DNA of 64,000 nt, taken from assembly GCA_964468645.1 (NCBI GenBank), contig CAYXUU010000014.1, positions 42,048-106,047 on the forward strand, in the 5' to 3' direction. The notes below the pieces were generated by a model. The model saw only the letters and a list, made by a program, of their open reading frames with translations, made no database searches and was not told the origin of the DNA. Position numbers and translations under genes: made by a program. Positions 36,888 through 47,113 of this stretch are shown here, piece by piece. Position 1 is the first letter of the stretch. Each line of letters starts with the position of its first letter. Source of the stretch: JAIOZK01 sp964468645. Lineage in GTDB: Bacteria; Bacteroidota; Bacteroidia; Bacteroidales; JAIOZK01.

Positions 36888-37606
36888 ATGAAAACATTAT
36901 TGACCATTAATATTACGTTTCTACTTGGCATTAATCTGCTCTTTGCGCAGGTTGCTATAAATACTGATGGCTCCCTCCCTGATTCATCAGCCATGCTTGA
37001 TATACAGTCTGACTCAATGGGTGTTTTGATTCCCAGGATGACGACAGTGCAAAGAGATGCCATTGTTAATCCTGCAGAGTGGCTAATGGTTATCTGTTCT
37101 GATTGTGCAGAGAATGGCTCCATCAGTATTTTCTTAAATTGTATCTGGACCCTATATTCCTGGTGTATTATGGAAGCGCCTGCAATTGTCACACATGTAA
37201 TATCACCAGGACAAATAGTGTGTAATATTGACAGCGTTCCGGGTGCTTTAGGATACAAAGCCTGGACAAAAAATAATTATGGATTAGCACACGATATAGG
37301 ATCTTCCACAACTGCAACTGAAGCTTCAGCTGGCTGGTACTGGCAGTTCAACCGAAAGCAGGGGTATAAACATGATGGTACAAGTATAACTCTGGCTTAA
37401 AAATGCATGTTGCTGGTCAAATATATGGTATGGATGGATCCTTGAATTATCATGGTAGTCGTGGAGACTATCGGAGCATGAGCCAAAAAATATATACCTG
37501 GCAGGGTTTTGGTTTCTATTTTGAGGGCCCTGATGTATTTGAAACATTTGGATTAATGGGTACTCAGAAATCGTGGGGATTTCCATTGCGCTGTATCAGG
37601 GAATGA
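36888..37606 (+). pseudogene. Second decayed VAIN-FISUMP cassette
   Basis: Signal peptide MKTLLTINITFLLGINLLFAQ and the shared module (NTDGSLPDSSAMLDIQSDSM, VLIPRMTTVQRDAI) are intact. The first Fn3-like repeat then joins directly to the start of a FISUMP domain (EASAGWYWQFNRKQGYKHDG), and after GTS the frame is lost near 37385-37400; the C-terminal part (LKMHVAGQIYGMDGSLNYHG, SWGFPLRCIRE) is read in another frame. Internal deletions of the second Fn3-like repeat and of the middle of the FISUMP domain are apparent. Confidence 0.85.
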
Positions 37607-37668
37607 TAAGTTAGCCTCTGATTTAATTGACTATTTATTTCATAAATTTACCAGATAAAATTATCGTT

Positions 37669-39123
37669 ATGAATAAGCATCCAGCAGCTTTACGATTTAC
37701 GATTGCTTTAAGTGTAATGCTTTTTATGGTATCACCCCTTAAACTGAATGCACAGGCCGGCGATGTTAATATAAGCATTTATATGAGGGGCGTTTACGAA
37801 ACTAAAGTAAGCCTCCTCGCCCTCACACCCGCCGGAACCTTCAAATCCATCAAAGAAAGACAAGGAGTTAAAGACGGGCAGATTGTTGCCATGGAGGTTC
37901 CAGGTGAGAATCTGCCAGGTGAATTCTTTCTACGTTTCGATTATAAGGAAAATGCAACAAGCACCCCATACCCTTGCGAAAAATATATGTTTATCGGTAA
38001 ACAGGACCTTGAACTCAGTGTAAACCCGAAATATTGCAACCATCCCGATAGTTCCCGTTTTCAGAAGGGTGAACTTGAAAATGCGGCTTTTTCAAAATTC
38101 TCGGCCGAGAATGCAAAGCTGAAAGAGAAACTTGGCCTGCTTCAGAATTTCCTGATGAGTTATGATGAGCAGGACTCGAAGTTTTATAAGCAGGGGGTTA
38201 AGGAATATGAAAAGCGGCGAAGTGAATTTAACCAATGGCTTAAGGAAACCATGGAACAGGATACGGCACTTTTCGTGGGCACCATGTATAACTTTCAGTA
38301 TGTACCGGAGATACCCTGGGAAGGAACGGAGGAGGAAAGGATCTATAGCATGATCGGGCACTACTTCAATGGGATGGATCTGAATGATTCACATATCATA
38401 AAAGTCTCGGCTTTCAGAAAGTGGATGGACCAGTATGTGAACCTCTATGGCACCTTATCCACAAGCTATGCCCTTCGTGATTCATTGTTTCCCCTTGCGG
38501 GAAAGAGAGCCATTGAGTATGCAAAAACCGGCCATCCCCTGGTGTATGGATGGATGGTCGACTATTTCTACAGGGGTTATGAAGCCAATGCCATCGATGC
38601 GGGGATGAAGGTGCTGGAACCATACCTTGATGATCCCCATTGCCTTACCACCAAACGGCAGGAGATCATCAGGCGACTGGAAGGAATGGAAACCCTGGTT
38701 GCCGGTACCATAGCGCCTGAAATTGTGTTGAAGTATAAAGATGGTACAGCGTTTGAACTATCAAAATTTGAAACTGACAGGGAGTATATCGTGCTATTAT
38801 TCTGGTCGGCAGATTGCAACCACTGTGTTGAATTAACAGATAAGTTGTATCGATGGCAGCAACAGGCAGATATTCAGCAAAAGATTATTGTAGTACCGAT
38901 CAGCCTGGATGAAACAGAAACGGAAGTAATTGCCTGGGAAAAGAAAAGAGGCAAACTGGATGGCTGGAAACACCTGAGGGCAAAAGAGGGGGTCAACAGC
39001 AAGGTGGCCAGCGATTATTATGTGCTGGCAACACCGGTTATGGTATTGTTGAATGCAAAGACGAGGGAGATCATTGCAATGCCAAATACCCTCCATGAAT
39101 TGAAATCGGATACTGATGATTGA
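37669..39123 (+). CDS. Secreted thioredoxin-like (TlpA-type) protein
   Basis: A 484-residue protein with signal peptide (FTIALSVMLFMVSPLKLNAQ). The N-terminal half is a carbohydrate- or protein-binding-like beta region followed by a helical section (KFSAENAKLKEKLGLLQNFL). The C-terminal about 150 residues form a thioredoxin fold: IAPEIVLKYKDGTAFELSKF, FWSADCNHCVEL with the CxxC pair C-N-H-C, and ATPVMVLLNAKTREIIA with the cis-proline. Such proteins act in the periplasm in disulfide handling. The ATG at 37669 is preferred to a TTG at 37627. It follows the decayed cassettes. Confidence 0.85.
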   Translation: MNKHPAALRFTIALSVMLFMVSPLKLNAQAGDVNISIYMRGVYETKVSLLALTPAGTFKSIKERQGVKDGQIVAMEVPGENLPGEFFLRFDYKENATSTPYPCEKYMFIGKQDLELSVNPKYCNHPDSSRFQKGELENAAFSKFSAENAKLKEKLGLLQNFLMSYDEQDSKFYKQGVKEYEKRRSEFNQWLKETMEQDTALFVGTMYNFQYVPEIPWEGTEEERIYSMIGHYFNGMDLNDSHIIKVSAFRKWMDQYVNLYGTLSTSYALRDSLFPLAGKRAIEYAKTGHPLVYGWMVDYFYRGYEANAIDAGMKVLEPYLDDPHCLTTKRQEIIRRLEGMETLVAGTIAPEIVLKYKDGTAFELSKFETDREYIVLLFWSADCNHCVELTDKLYRWQQQADIQQKIIVVPISLDETETEVIAWEKKRGKLDGWKHLRAKEGVNSKVASDYYVLATPVMVLLNAKTREIIAMPNTLHELKSDTDD

Positions 39124-39397
39124 TCACTTTTGCCGATCACTACTTTATAATTAACAGGCCGCTCCTACGGAGCTTGTAGGTCATACCACATATATAATTA
39201 ACTACAAACAGGGTACACCGATGGTGCACCCTGAAATGTGTGAGCATCCAGGTATTTCATTACATTAGGAGCAAAATCCATAGGTGTGGTTTGTTGATAA
39301 TTGGCTGGAAAATAAAGTGCAGGATAATACCGGTTACCTGATTTATATATTGCTGATAGTAAAGGTAACGGTTAGTCCGGATTAAACACATGAACCA

Positions 39398-41221
39398 CTA
39401 ATGACTCAGAATCATTTTCCTGATATCAATAAAATCATTTATGTATATGGCATAATAATACATACCGGATGGCAACTGGCCTCCATTAAATATTATTTCA
39501 TGTTCTCCGGATTCAAGCTCCGAATCGGTCAGGATAGCAATTTCATGTCCGCAGGCGTCATATACTTTCAGGGTGACTTGAGATGACCAGTCAATGCAGA
39601 AAGTTATCCAGGTTTTATCCTGAAACGGATTCGGGTAATTCTGAAACAGTTTGAAACCGGCATTGGCCTGATGATCATTCATGCCAACAATCTGGCCTGA
39701 TGATGAATTAATATATGAAAAAACTGTTTCGCTGAACACTCCGGGTACATTAAGAACCTGTGTAACAGTATCAATAAGTGTGTCGGCTGCGGGTGGAATA
39801 TTGTAACTTAGCTGCAGGGTATCGAACTGAAATGGTGCAAGTGTTTGTGTTGCCCCATTCATTGGTGTTACCCATCCCTTTGATGAGAATATCGAATAAT
39901 CAAATGACTTATCTGCAGTACTTTGATTTTGGAGAAGCACCCTGAACACACCGCTACCACCTGCGGTATCGAAAACACTGGAGCCCGAAATAAAAGCCCT
40001 TGTATAATTCGTATCGGAGGGATAAACTTCAGGAAAAGTACTGCAAAGCCAGTTGAGTCCCTCAGGGGGGGAAATAATGTTATCACAATAGAATGAAATG
40101 GCACCCTTTGCCACAAATAGAATTCCCGACACATCATTGTCAGACAGGTCGGCAACAGCCCCATAAGTGCCCCTGAATTCAATCAGCTCATCGCTGTAAA
40201 TCGAAGCAAAGGACAGGATATCAGAAATCTTCAGGTAATTAAAAATAAATGTGAGGGTATCGGCTTCAATCCCCGTGGAGTCACCGTGGACTTTAATACT
40301 GTCAGCAACCGTAAAAACATTATTGAAGTAGATTTCACCTGCCGATTCTTCATGATTTGATTTTTCCCGTGTCCTCCCGGCTGCTATAAATCCATAATTT
40401 GTAGTTACCCCGGTGTTGATGTTTACCTCCCCATGATGGATTGCACTGTTCAGTCCATTGCCACCCCTTATCTTCCCCGATTCCCCATTAAGAAGATTGT
40501 TGGCAGTTATTGTGATTGATCCACCATCGTTATTATGAGTCAGGGCATTACCACCATATATGTAACCGTTATTTGTAACATTTTGAGCACTAATATTAAT
40601 TCCGGTACCTGTTCCGTATATCCCTGGTTCCCCTTCGATAAGGCCTTCGTTCACAAAATCACTATTGCAGGTAATTATCAGGTCAGGTTGATTACTGCAA
40701 TTGTCAGAGGACAAGTTGCCAGCAATAGTGTTTTCAAAACTATTAAGGTTGGCATTGAAATGAGTGATGTGTAATGTTCCTGAATTTGAAAAGGAAGCTT
40801 CAGGGCCATTAATGCGAAGTTCACAATGTCCGCTACTTGAAAAGGTACCCTCGTTATTAAAGCTCCCTTCTGAATTTATTTTGAATTCAACCGCTGATTG
40901 GTCTGATGTCCCCTGGATAATCACATTATTTGAGTTGTTAAAATTGTTAATTACCGGGTCGCAGCCATGAAATTCCAGATTTCCATAATTATTAAGTGTT
41001 CCGGCACGGGGTTGTACCCAACCGTATCCATACGCACGGCAAACAGGTGTGCCATTAGGAATAGTTACATTGTCGTCTAAGTTAGGTAATTGACCTGTAC
41101 TCCAGTTAGCAGGTGTATGCCATTGATTATCCCCCGCAGCGCCCGTCCAGACTACTTCATCTGCATAGGAATAAATAACTGCAAGAAATGTCAGGGTTGA
41201 AAAAAACAATAACTTTTTCAT
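39398..41221 (-). CDS. Secreted beta-helix protein with T9SS sorting domain
   Basis: A 607-residue protein: signal peptide MKKLLFFSTLTFLAVIYSYA, then WTGAAGDNQWHTPANWSTGQ, a beta-helix-like passage with many NN/GN turns, and a C-terminal T9SS sorting domain: LFQNYPNPFQDKTWITFCI, ending RKMILSH. The NYPNPF motif is diagnostic of type A sorting domains. It is expected on the cell surface; probable adhesin or matrix protein, function unknown. ATG at 41221. Confidence 0.85.
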   Translation of the reverse strand: MKKLLFFSTLTFLAVIYSYADEVVWTGAAGDNQWHTPANWSTGQLPNLDDNVTIPNGTPVCRAYGYGWVQPRAGTLNNYGNLEFHGCDPVINNFNNSNNVIIQGTSDQSAVEFKINSEGSFNNEGTFSSSGHCELRINGPEASFSNSGTLHITHFNANLNSFENTIAGNLSSDNCSNQPDLIITCNSDFVNEGLIEGEPGIYGTGTGINISAQNVTNNGYIYGGNALTHNNDGGSITITANNLLNGESGKIRGGNGLNSAIHHGEVNINTGVTTNYGFIAAGRTREKSNHEESAGEIYFNNVFTVADSIKVHGDSTGIEADTLTFIFNYLKISDILSFASIYSDELIEFRGTYGAVADLSDNDVSGILFVAKGAISFYCDNIISPPEGLNWLCSTFPEVYPSDTNYTRAFISGSSVFDTAGGSGVFRVLLQNQSTADKSFDYSIFSSKGWVTPMNGATQTLAPFQFDTLQLSYNIPPAADTLIDTVTQVLNVPGVFSETVFSYINSSSGQIVGMNDHQANAGFKLFQNYPNPFQDKTWITFCIDWSSQVTLKVYDACGHEIAILTDSELESGEHEIIFNGGQLPSGMYYYAIYINDFIDIRKMILSH

Positions 41222-41239
41222 GATGGTATTTTGTTTCAA

Positions 41240-41670
41240 CTGCCAGAATTGGCACTGGGATAAAAATACAACAAATCATACCCAAAAGCAACATATATTA
41301 TTAAGGGGAATTTGAAATGGATATCTCAGTAAATCAGGCGTTATCAACTATACATCCATGTCCGGTTGATGACTATCGACAATTTTAAAATTAATCCCAT
41401 ACAGGGAATAAATTCAATACGACAATTTCGGTGCAATTAAGATACATCCGCTACACGGAAAATTGTAGTAATAGAGGTAATATTTTCCGTCTTTAATTCC
41501 AGGGATGCTATCCCACTCGTTCAAAGCGAGTCTGATGTCATCCCTTACTTATTTCAGACTAATTCAATCCATACAACCTACTGAATCATAATCAAAACTC
41601 TTCCAGGTTCCCGTACCTCGGACTCTGGAAGGTTTTGAACCGCCAACTAACCTGCTCAACGATTAAACAA
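41240..41670. other. Intergenic stretch between two minus-strand T9SS cargo genes
   Basis: No gene is seen. Apart from the hairpin at 41594-41636 it has a short hairpin-like ACTCG...CGAGT near 41515-41535 and otherwise AT-rich sequence. Confidence 0.55.
41594..41636 (-). repeat. CTTCCAG-N18-CTGGAAG hairpin, copy 1
   Basis: Left arm AAAAC-T-CTTCCAG, 18-nt loop, right arm CTGGAAG-GTTTT. A single T bulge interrupts the stem. It lies 35 bp after the stop of the gene at 41671 and may end its transcription. The same stem, bulge and loop length occur at 45369-45419. Confidence 0.7.
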
Positions 41671-43752
41671 TTAATACACGATCATCTTCTTTGCTATCCT
41701 CTTCTCCCCCACTGTCAATATACAGAAATATATACCGGGAGTGCTTATGGAAGGCTCAGTATAATAAATATAATTTCCGGGTTTTACAGCTTGTTTGTTC
41801 AAAATACTGATGATGTTTCCGTGTATATCTGTTATAACCAGGGTGATTTGTTCAATATGTTTGCTTACCGGGCCCGCCGTTTGATATCCATAGGAAACAA
41901 TGGCTTCTCCATTTGAAGGGTTTGGAGAGATGATCATTTCAGGGATTATTGTTTCTGTTTCAGTGACATTTACAGTTGAATAAACTGTGATATAATCCAT
42001 TTTGGTCTCTGAAGCATTATTGTTACCATCGGAAACGGTAAGTTTAACGGTAAACTCGCCGGGTTGAGAATAGGCGTAAGCCGGATTTCTGTCGGTGGCA
42101 TCAACCGTATCATTATTATCAAAATCCCACTCCCATGATGTAAGGAGGCCGATCGACTGATCGGTGAACTGCACAGGTGATCCAACCTGCACAATTAATG
42201 AGTCTGCAAAAAAATCGGCCTCAATTCCATTATCGCCCAGGATGGTAAAGGGCCCTGGCGTCATGGCCACCAGGGTGTCATTATCTTCAACAAGGGTATA
42301 TTTCAGGAAACAATTGTTTGTGGATATTGTTTGTGGAATGATCCACTGGTAGCGCCCCGAGTTTGCTGTGCCATAGGTCAGGTTAGCAAATGGCCCAAAC
42401 CTCCCACGAAGTGAGTATTCAATTTTCACCTGCGATGTTGAAGAAACCGGAACAGCGCTAATCCAGTCGGTGAATTGTGCGGAGCCCTGTTTGAATACTT
42501 CATTCCCCTTCGGAAAAACACTTTTAATATGATACAGGAATATCTGTGTTGTTTCCTTAAAACATTTCAAATGATTCAGGTCGTTAGGCCAGCTTCCCTC
42601 TTTTTCAACCAGGGTCATATCAGGGTATCCGTTGCGGTCAACATCCCCTCCTACCCTGAAAGCACCGCAATTGCCATTGTTGGATGTGGTTGTTGTGAAT
42701 ACCTGTGTCCAGGTAATTGATGAGGGGCTGTCGGTAAGTGTCCCTTTCCAGACTGTAAGGACAGCATTACCAAAGGCAGCGATATCCATGATACCATCGC
42801 TGTTCAGGTCACAAAGCTGGGCGATCTGGTAATCGCCTGTGGCAGGCAGGTTGCCCGAACCTTCAATCCATGTGGTATTGTCTTCGTCGAAAAGCCAGAC
42901 CAGGATACCTCCGTAGGGATTAACATAAACCAGGTCCTGTCCGCCGTCCTTATCAATATCACCAAGGTCGGTTCCATTCATAGGGTAACCATAGTTGGGC
43001 AGGTTATAATCGGCATTATAATAAGTACCGTCACCATTGCCAAAGAAGGCTATCCCGGCATCATGGGTAACAACGAAGTCGGCATTTCCGTCATTGTTGA
43101 TATCACCGAATACAAAACGTAAACTGGAATTCCCTTCAAGGATACCAAAGCTCTGGATCCATGTACCGTCACCCTGGTTAATATACACATGTAAACCGGA
43201 GCCTGAACCAAATGAGTTGGTCCCGATATCAAGGTCACCGTCATTGTCAACATCTGCGAAGTCTGTACCGAAAAGCCCCCAGCTTTCCCCGTTGGTCGCC
43301 AATCCGTCATCCCAGGCTGTCCAGTTGATTCCTGTCCCATCACCCAGGGCAACTTCGAGTAACTGGTCACCAAGGTCGGTAGTTGAATAGGCATGATGCA
43401 TACCATAACCAACATCCCAGTATCCGTCGTTATTTACATCACCAATGGCAATACCACCATATCCGAAGTTACCGGTCATCTCTGCACTCCAGCTGCCTGT
43501 TCCGTCACCAAAGTAAACCATGATACCATGTTGCTGTGTATTGATATAAGGAGATCCATGATCTCCGATCGACAGGATATCAATGTAACCATCCATATTG
43601 ATGTCGGCAAATTCAAGCTCTGTCGGGCCTGATTCCCAGTCAGGATAGCTCATACCAGTTGAACTTTCCACGTATTGAAAAGCCGGTTCCGGCTGGGTAA
43701 AGGCCTGGATAAAGAGCATTGTAAAAATCGAAAGGAATAAGGTGGTTTTCAT
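41671..43752 (-). CDS. VCBS/FG-GAP repeat protein with PKD and T9SS domains
   Basis: A 693-residue secreted protein. Signal peptide (TTLFLSIFTMLFIQAFTQ); FG-GAP/VCBS calcium loops ADINMDGYIDILSIG, GDVNNDGYWDVGYG, DVDNDGDLDIGTN, GDINNDGNADFVV, GDIDKDGGQDLVYV and LNSDGIMDIAAFG make a propeller (residues about 25-390). A PKD domain follows (VGSPVQFTDQSIGLLTSWEW, GEFTVKLTVSDGNNN), then a T9SS domain (MIISPNPSNGEAIVSY to RIAKKMIVY). It is paralogous in plan to 15473-17158. Role at the surface is unknown, most likely adhesion. Confidence 0.88.
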   Translation of the reverse strand: MKTTLFLSIFTMLFIQAFTQPEPAFQYVESSTGMSYPDWESGPTELEFADINMDGYIDILSIGDHGSPYINTQQHGIMVYFGDGTGSWSAEMTGNFGYGGIAIGDVNNDGYWDVGYGMHHAYSTTDLGDQLLEVALGDGTGINWTAWDDGLATNGESWGLFGTDFADVDNDGDLDIGTNSFGSGSGLHVYINQGDGTWIQSFGILEGNSSLRFVFGDINNDGNADFVVTHDAGIAFFGNGDGTYYNADYNLPNYGYPMNGTDLGDIDKDGGQDLVYVNPYGGILVWLFDEDNTTWIEGSGNLPATGDYQIAQLCDLNSDGIMDIAAFGNAVLTVWKGTLTDSPSSITWTQVFTTTTSNNGNCGAFRVGGDVDRNGYPDMTLVEKEGSWPNDLNHLKCFKETTQIFLYHIKSVFPKGNEVFKQGSAQFTDWISAVPVSSTSQVKIEYSLRGRFGPFANLTYGTANSGRYQWIIPQTISTNNCFLKYTLVEDNDTLVAMTPGPFTILGDNGIEADFFADSLIVQVGSPVQFTDQSIGLLTSWEWDFDNNDTVDATDRNPAYAYSQPGEFTVKLTVSDGNNNASETKMDYITVYSTVNVTETETIIPEMIISPNPSNGEAIVSYGYQTAGPVSKHIEQITLVITDIHGNIISILNKQAVKPGNYIYYTEPSISTPGIYFCILTVGEKRIAKKMIVY

Positions 43753-43854
43753 GATCGTTGGATTTTAGCATAAATATAATAAAATTTGTTGGATTTTGTT
43801 CCGGAACGAATACTGAAATATTGGTATCAATTTAGAAAAACTTCATTTAATGAC

Positions 43855-43862
43855 TATATTTG
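43855..43862 (+). promoter_or_regulatory. Bacteroidota -7 promoter motif
   Basis: TATATTTG, 28 bp before the ATG at 43891, in a divergent intergenic region. Confidence 0.45.
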
Positions 43863-43890
43863 TTATCAAATTAACTAATACTAATTGCTC

Positions 43891-45207
43891 ATGAAAACAA
43901 AAATTACATTCATTGTATTAATGATCGCTATGTCATCAGGATTAATTGCTCAGAACTATGTGAGCACTGACCCTCAAAACAAAAATGCCATCATAGAGGA
44001 ATTTACAGGTGTACGTTGTGTTTATTGTCCACAGGGACATACCATAGTCCACCAGATCCTGGAGACCTATCCGGGGCAGGCCTTTGTTGTGGGTTATCAC
44101 CCATCCAACTCATCATTTTGTGTGCCGAATAACAGTAGCGATCCTGATTTCCGGAGGGATTATCCGAACGCTTTCTTTAATACTTCATACTGCGGGACTA
44201 ACCCTTTTATGCCGGGAGCTTTTGTTAATCGCAAAAAGTGGAGCAACAATGAGCGGTTGAGAAGCCGGGGTTCGTGGTTATCACACACCAGCCAGATCAT
44301 TCAGGAGGCCTCACCACTGAATGTCGGATTGTCGTCAACGTATGATATTTTTGCAGATGTGATTACCATCACTGTTGAGTTGTATTTTACAGAAACAGTG
44401 AACAACAACCTGACACTTTATGTGGTTATGTCGGAAAATGGACTGATAGCAGCACAGACCGGTGGCACCACAAACTACGAGCATTTCCATGTTTTCAGGG
44501 AGGCCTTCACTGCCCAATGGGGAGATCCGATCAACAACACTTCACAGGGAACCTACCTGACCTATGAGTTTGATTTCGACAATGCAACAACGGGTTATAA
44601 TCTTTTAAGTTGCGAATTAATGGCTTTTGTTTATAATACAGCCAATGAAACCGTCATCTCCGGTATTGGCGCTGAAGTGGGTGAAAATACCTACGTAGAA
44701 CCCGAAGCCAATTTCACCGGTGAAAGTACAACAATTGCCATTGGTGAGAGTGTTCAGTTCGAAGATGAGTCAGAATTTGTTCCGACAGGCTGGGCATGGA
44801 CTTTTGAAGGTGGAGATCCCGAAACAAGCAATGAGGAGAATCCTGTTGTAACTTACAACCAGGCAGGACTTTTTGATGTTACACTTATCGTAAGCAATCC
44901 TGCAGGATCTGACACCATCATAAAGGAAGAGTATATAGAGGTATATGATCCTGTAGGTATTAATGAAACCGGTGCTGATGATATAAGAATTTATCCCAAT
45001 CCAACAAGCGGGATACTGAATATTTCAACAATTGCAGCAGAAATTGAATCTATTGCCTTATATACCATTACCGGCAATCTTGTTGCTGATTACTACGAGA
45101 ATATTAAGAATACCATAGATCTTTCGGCATTTACTGAAGGCATTTATTTTCTGCATATAAAAACTTCGGATAGAGAAAATGTCCGGAAGGTTGTGCTGAA
45201 AAAATAA
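43891..45207 (+). CDS. Omp28-like protein with PKD and T9SS domains
   Basis: A 438-residue secreted protein. After the signal peptide (ITFIVLMIAMSSGLIAQ) the Omp28-type module begins NAIIEEFTGVRCVYCPQGH, a thioredoxin-like segment with C-V-Y-C, followed by FVVGYHPSNSSF and GTNPFMPGAFVNRKKW. A PKD domain (GESVQFEDESEFVPTGWAWT to SNPAGSD) and a T9SS domain (IRIYPNPTSGILNISTIAAE to RKVVLKK) follow. Omp28 of Porphyromonas is a surface protein with proposed adhesin function. The ATG at 43891 is preferred to a TTG at 43885. Confidence 0.85.
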   Translation: MKTKITFIVLMIAMSSGLIAQNYVSTDPQNKNAIIEEFTGVRCVYCPQGHTIVHQILETYPGQAFVVGYHPSNSSFCVPNNSSDPDFRRDYPNAFFNTSYCGTNPFMPGAFVNRKKWSNNERLRSRGSWLSHTSQIIQEASPLNVGLSSTYDIFADVITITVELYFTETVNNNLTLYVVMSENGLIAAQTGGTTNYEHFHVFREAFTAQWGDPINNTSQGTYLTYEFDFDNATTGYNLLSCELMAFVYNTANETVISGIGAEVGENTYVEPEANFTGESTTIAIGESVQFEDESEFVPTGWAWTFEGGDPETSNEENPVVTYNQAGLFDVTLIVSNPAGSDTIIKEEYIEVYDPVGINETGADDIRIYPNPTSGILNISTIAAEIESIALYTITGNLVADYYENIKNTIDLSAFTEGIYFLHIKTSDRENVRKVVLKK

Positions 45208-45368
45208 GACTCAAGGCAAAAGTATAAGGGCAAAAGGCAAAAGTGATTGTATCGCTGACACTTTTGCCTTAATACCTTCATCTAGCATAGTCCTAGTTGG
45301 ATGATATTCAATGTTTTATATTTTATCCTTGTACCCAGTTTCCGATATGGGGACTTGTGCTTTTTTCC

Positions 45369-45419
45369 CAGGTTAACTCTTCCAGGACCTCCTTCGTCGG
45401 ATTCTGGAAGGTTAACCTG
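45369..45419. repeat. CTTCCAG-N18-CTGGAAG hairpin, copy 2
   Basis: Arms CAGGTTAAC-T-CTTCCAG and CTGGAAG-GTTAACCTG pair perfectly except for one bulged T, around an 18-nt loop. It lies between the converging genes ending at 45207 and 45519 and shares stem, bulge position and loop length with 41594-41636. Confidence 0.7.
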
Positions 45420-45454
45420 TAACCTGCAACTCGCAACCTGCAACTTTTATCCAT

Positions 45455-45510
45455 AAACAATGTTAGTTTGCTCTCTGTAGCCGGTTTCCGGCAGAGGGAC
45501 TTTTGCCTTT
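45455..45510 (-). repeat. 67-bp structured repeat, copy C (diverged)
   Basis: Shares the 3' portion of the element at 24561 and 60744, but the hairpin reads GCCGG-AAA-CCGGC on the minus strand instead of GCTGG-AAA-CCAGC: both sides of one pair changed together. It starts 8 bp after the stop of the gene at 45519. Confidence 0.8.
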
Positions 45511-45518
45511 GTCCCTGT

Positions 45519-46874
45519 TTAACTGATCTTATGCACCGAACAGTAAGTTTGTGTACTTCCCTTTTTAATTGGTAGTGATCCGGCAAATCCATCATTATGA
45601 TATACATAGATCTGAATCGACTGTCCTGCCTGCAAATACACGACATCACTAACATTCGGGGCATTATTATTTTCACCTTCAATGCCCTGCTGCAGAAAAT
45701 ATGTTAAATGCAGGTTATTGCCCTGGGAATACATAACGCCAACCTTATAAATAGCAATAGAGCAAAATCCAAAACCCTCCTCTTCATAGATGAATTCTGT
45801 TCTTGCATTTACCTGGTAATAACCTTCATGAGTTGCAACAAACGATGATAAACCGGCAGGCCGGTTCATGGCCCATTCACCATGTTCATCATAATTAGCG
45901 GAATCGAAATTAATTTGTGTCCAAACTAAAGGTGGTATGATCTGCACAGAATCTTTCAAAAATACCCTCGCCCTGCTTTGATGGTTAAAATCGATGATCC
46001 CATACTGGTTATTTTCTGTATGTATCCGCATCATGGTTGTGGGCTCATTATAAACGGGAGGTGAAATATTGCCCAGGTTAGCAGCACTGCTGATCCTGAA
46101 ATTATCACTATCACTATTATCTATACCTATGCTAAAACTTTGCTCACCGGTCAGGTAGAAATGTTGTGCCGCATCCCCGGAACCATCCTGTTCTATGCGA
46201 CTTGCGGGATTAATCTGGGCATTATTTTCATAATTATGAAGATTTGTCAGAGGATTTATGGTATTCACACCTACATGTCCATTTTTAATATTCAACCTAT
46301 CTGCACCATCTTCATGGAGTGTAAGATATCCCCCGGAAGCATTCCACATCACTGTAGCTCGTAAGGTATCATGGGTTAGCATATATAATCCACAATGTGC
46401 ACTCAATGAACCGCTATTTGCAAAAAAGATTGCCTGCCCGGCAGGATTGTTCCAATCACTCTCAAGCATTAAGGTTGAAAATGTACCAGATTCATAAAGA
46501 TGCAGCAGGTGAATTGGATTGGTGGTTCCAATTCCAACAGCATCACTTGTATTGCTTAAATACGTTTTACCTGCTGTTCTGGACCAGTACTGTCCATTTG
46601 AAAAGCTTGTCCAGTTGGGAGAAGCTGGCGATCCTATGTTCAGCACCATTTTGTTTAATGTTGAATCATACACCATCAAACCCTTTGCGGGATTGGTAAT
46701 GCTGACTACTTGGCCTGAAAGCATTCGCGGGAATAGTACCCCCCTGTTGTTACTTGTAACATCAAGCATGGCAGATCCATCAGGGCTGGCACCTGAAGTA
46801 TTTATGGCTACCTGGGTAAAAGCTGCTGTGCTGATTAGCAGCAACAATGATAGGAATAAGACTGTTGTTTTCAT
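45519..46874 (-). CDS. VAIN-module protein with C1q-like C-terminal domain
   Basis: A 451-residue secreted protein. The signal peptide (TTVLFLSLLLLISTAAFTQ) and shared module (VAINTSGASPDGSAMLDVTS, VLFPRMLSGQVVSITNPAKG) are followed by a tail-fibre-like middle region (VGIGTTNPIHLLHLYESGTF) and a C-terminal domain with the pattern of C1q/TNF jelly rolls: FVATHEGYYQVNARTEFIYE, CSIAIYKVG, DVVYLQAGQSIQIYVYHNDG. It is paralogous to 47114-48655. No T9SS domain is present. Function is probably ligand recognition at the cell surface. Confidence 0.8.
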   Translation of the reverse strand: MKTTVLFLSLLLLISTAAFTQVAINTSGASPDGSAMLDVTSNNRGVLFPRMLSGQVVSITNPAKGLMVYDSTLNKMVLNIGSPASPNWTSFSNGQYWSRTAGKTYLSNTSDAVGIGTTNPIHLLHLYESGTFSTLMLESDWNNPAGQAIFFANSGSLSAHCGLYMLTHDTLRATVMWNASGGYLTLHEDGADRLNIKNGHVGVNTINPLTNLHNYENNAQINPASRIEQDGSGDAAQHFYLTGEQSFSIGIDNSDSDNFRISSAANLGNISPPVYNEPTTMMRIHTENNQYGIIDFNHQSRARVFLKDSVQIIPPLVWTQINFDSANYDEHGEWAMNRPAGLSSFVATHEGYYQVNARTEFIYEEEGFGFCSIAIYKVGVMYSQGNNLHLTYFLQQGIEGENNNAPNVSDVVYLQAGQSIQIYVYHNDGFAGSLPIKKGSTQTYCSVHKIS

Positions 46875-47113
46875 GATACTTTGATTTGGTTTTTGAATGT
46901 GTTTATTTTATAGCAATAAATTAAAGCCTAAGTCGCTGTAAATAAAGTCATTCAAATATAATCAAAACATCCGGTATTTCATAATACCTGGGATTGGAAT
47001 GAGAAAACAGACAGATACAAGGAACAGGTATAAAGGCAAAAATCAAAATGCAAAAGGCAAAAGTGATTGAACCGCCAACACTTTTGCCTTTATACTTTGG
47101 CCTTTGTCCTTTG

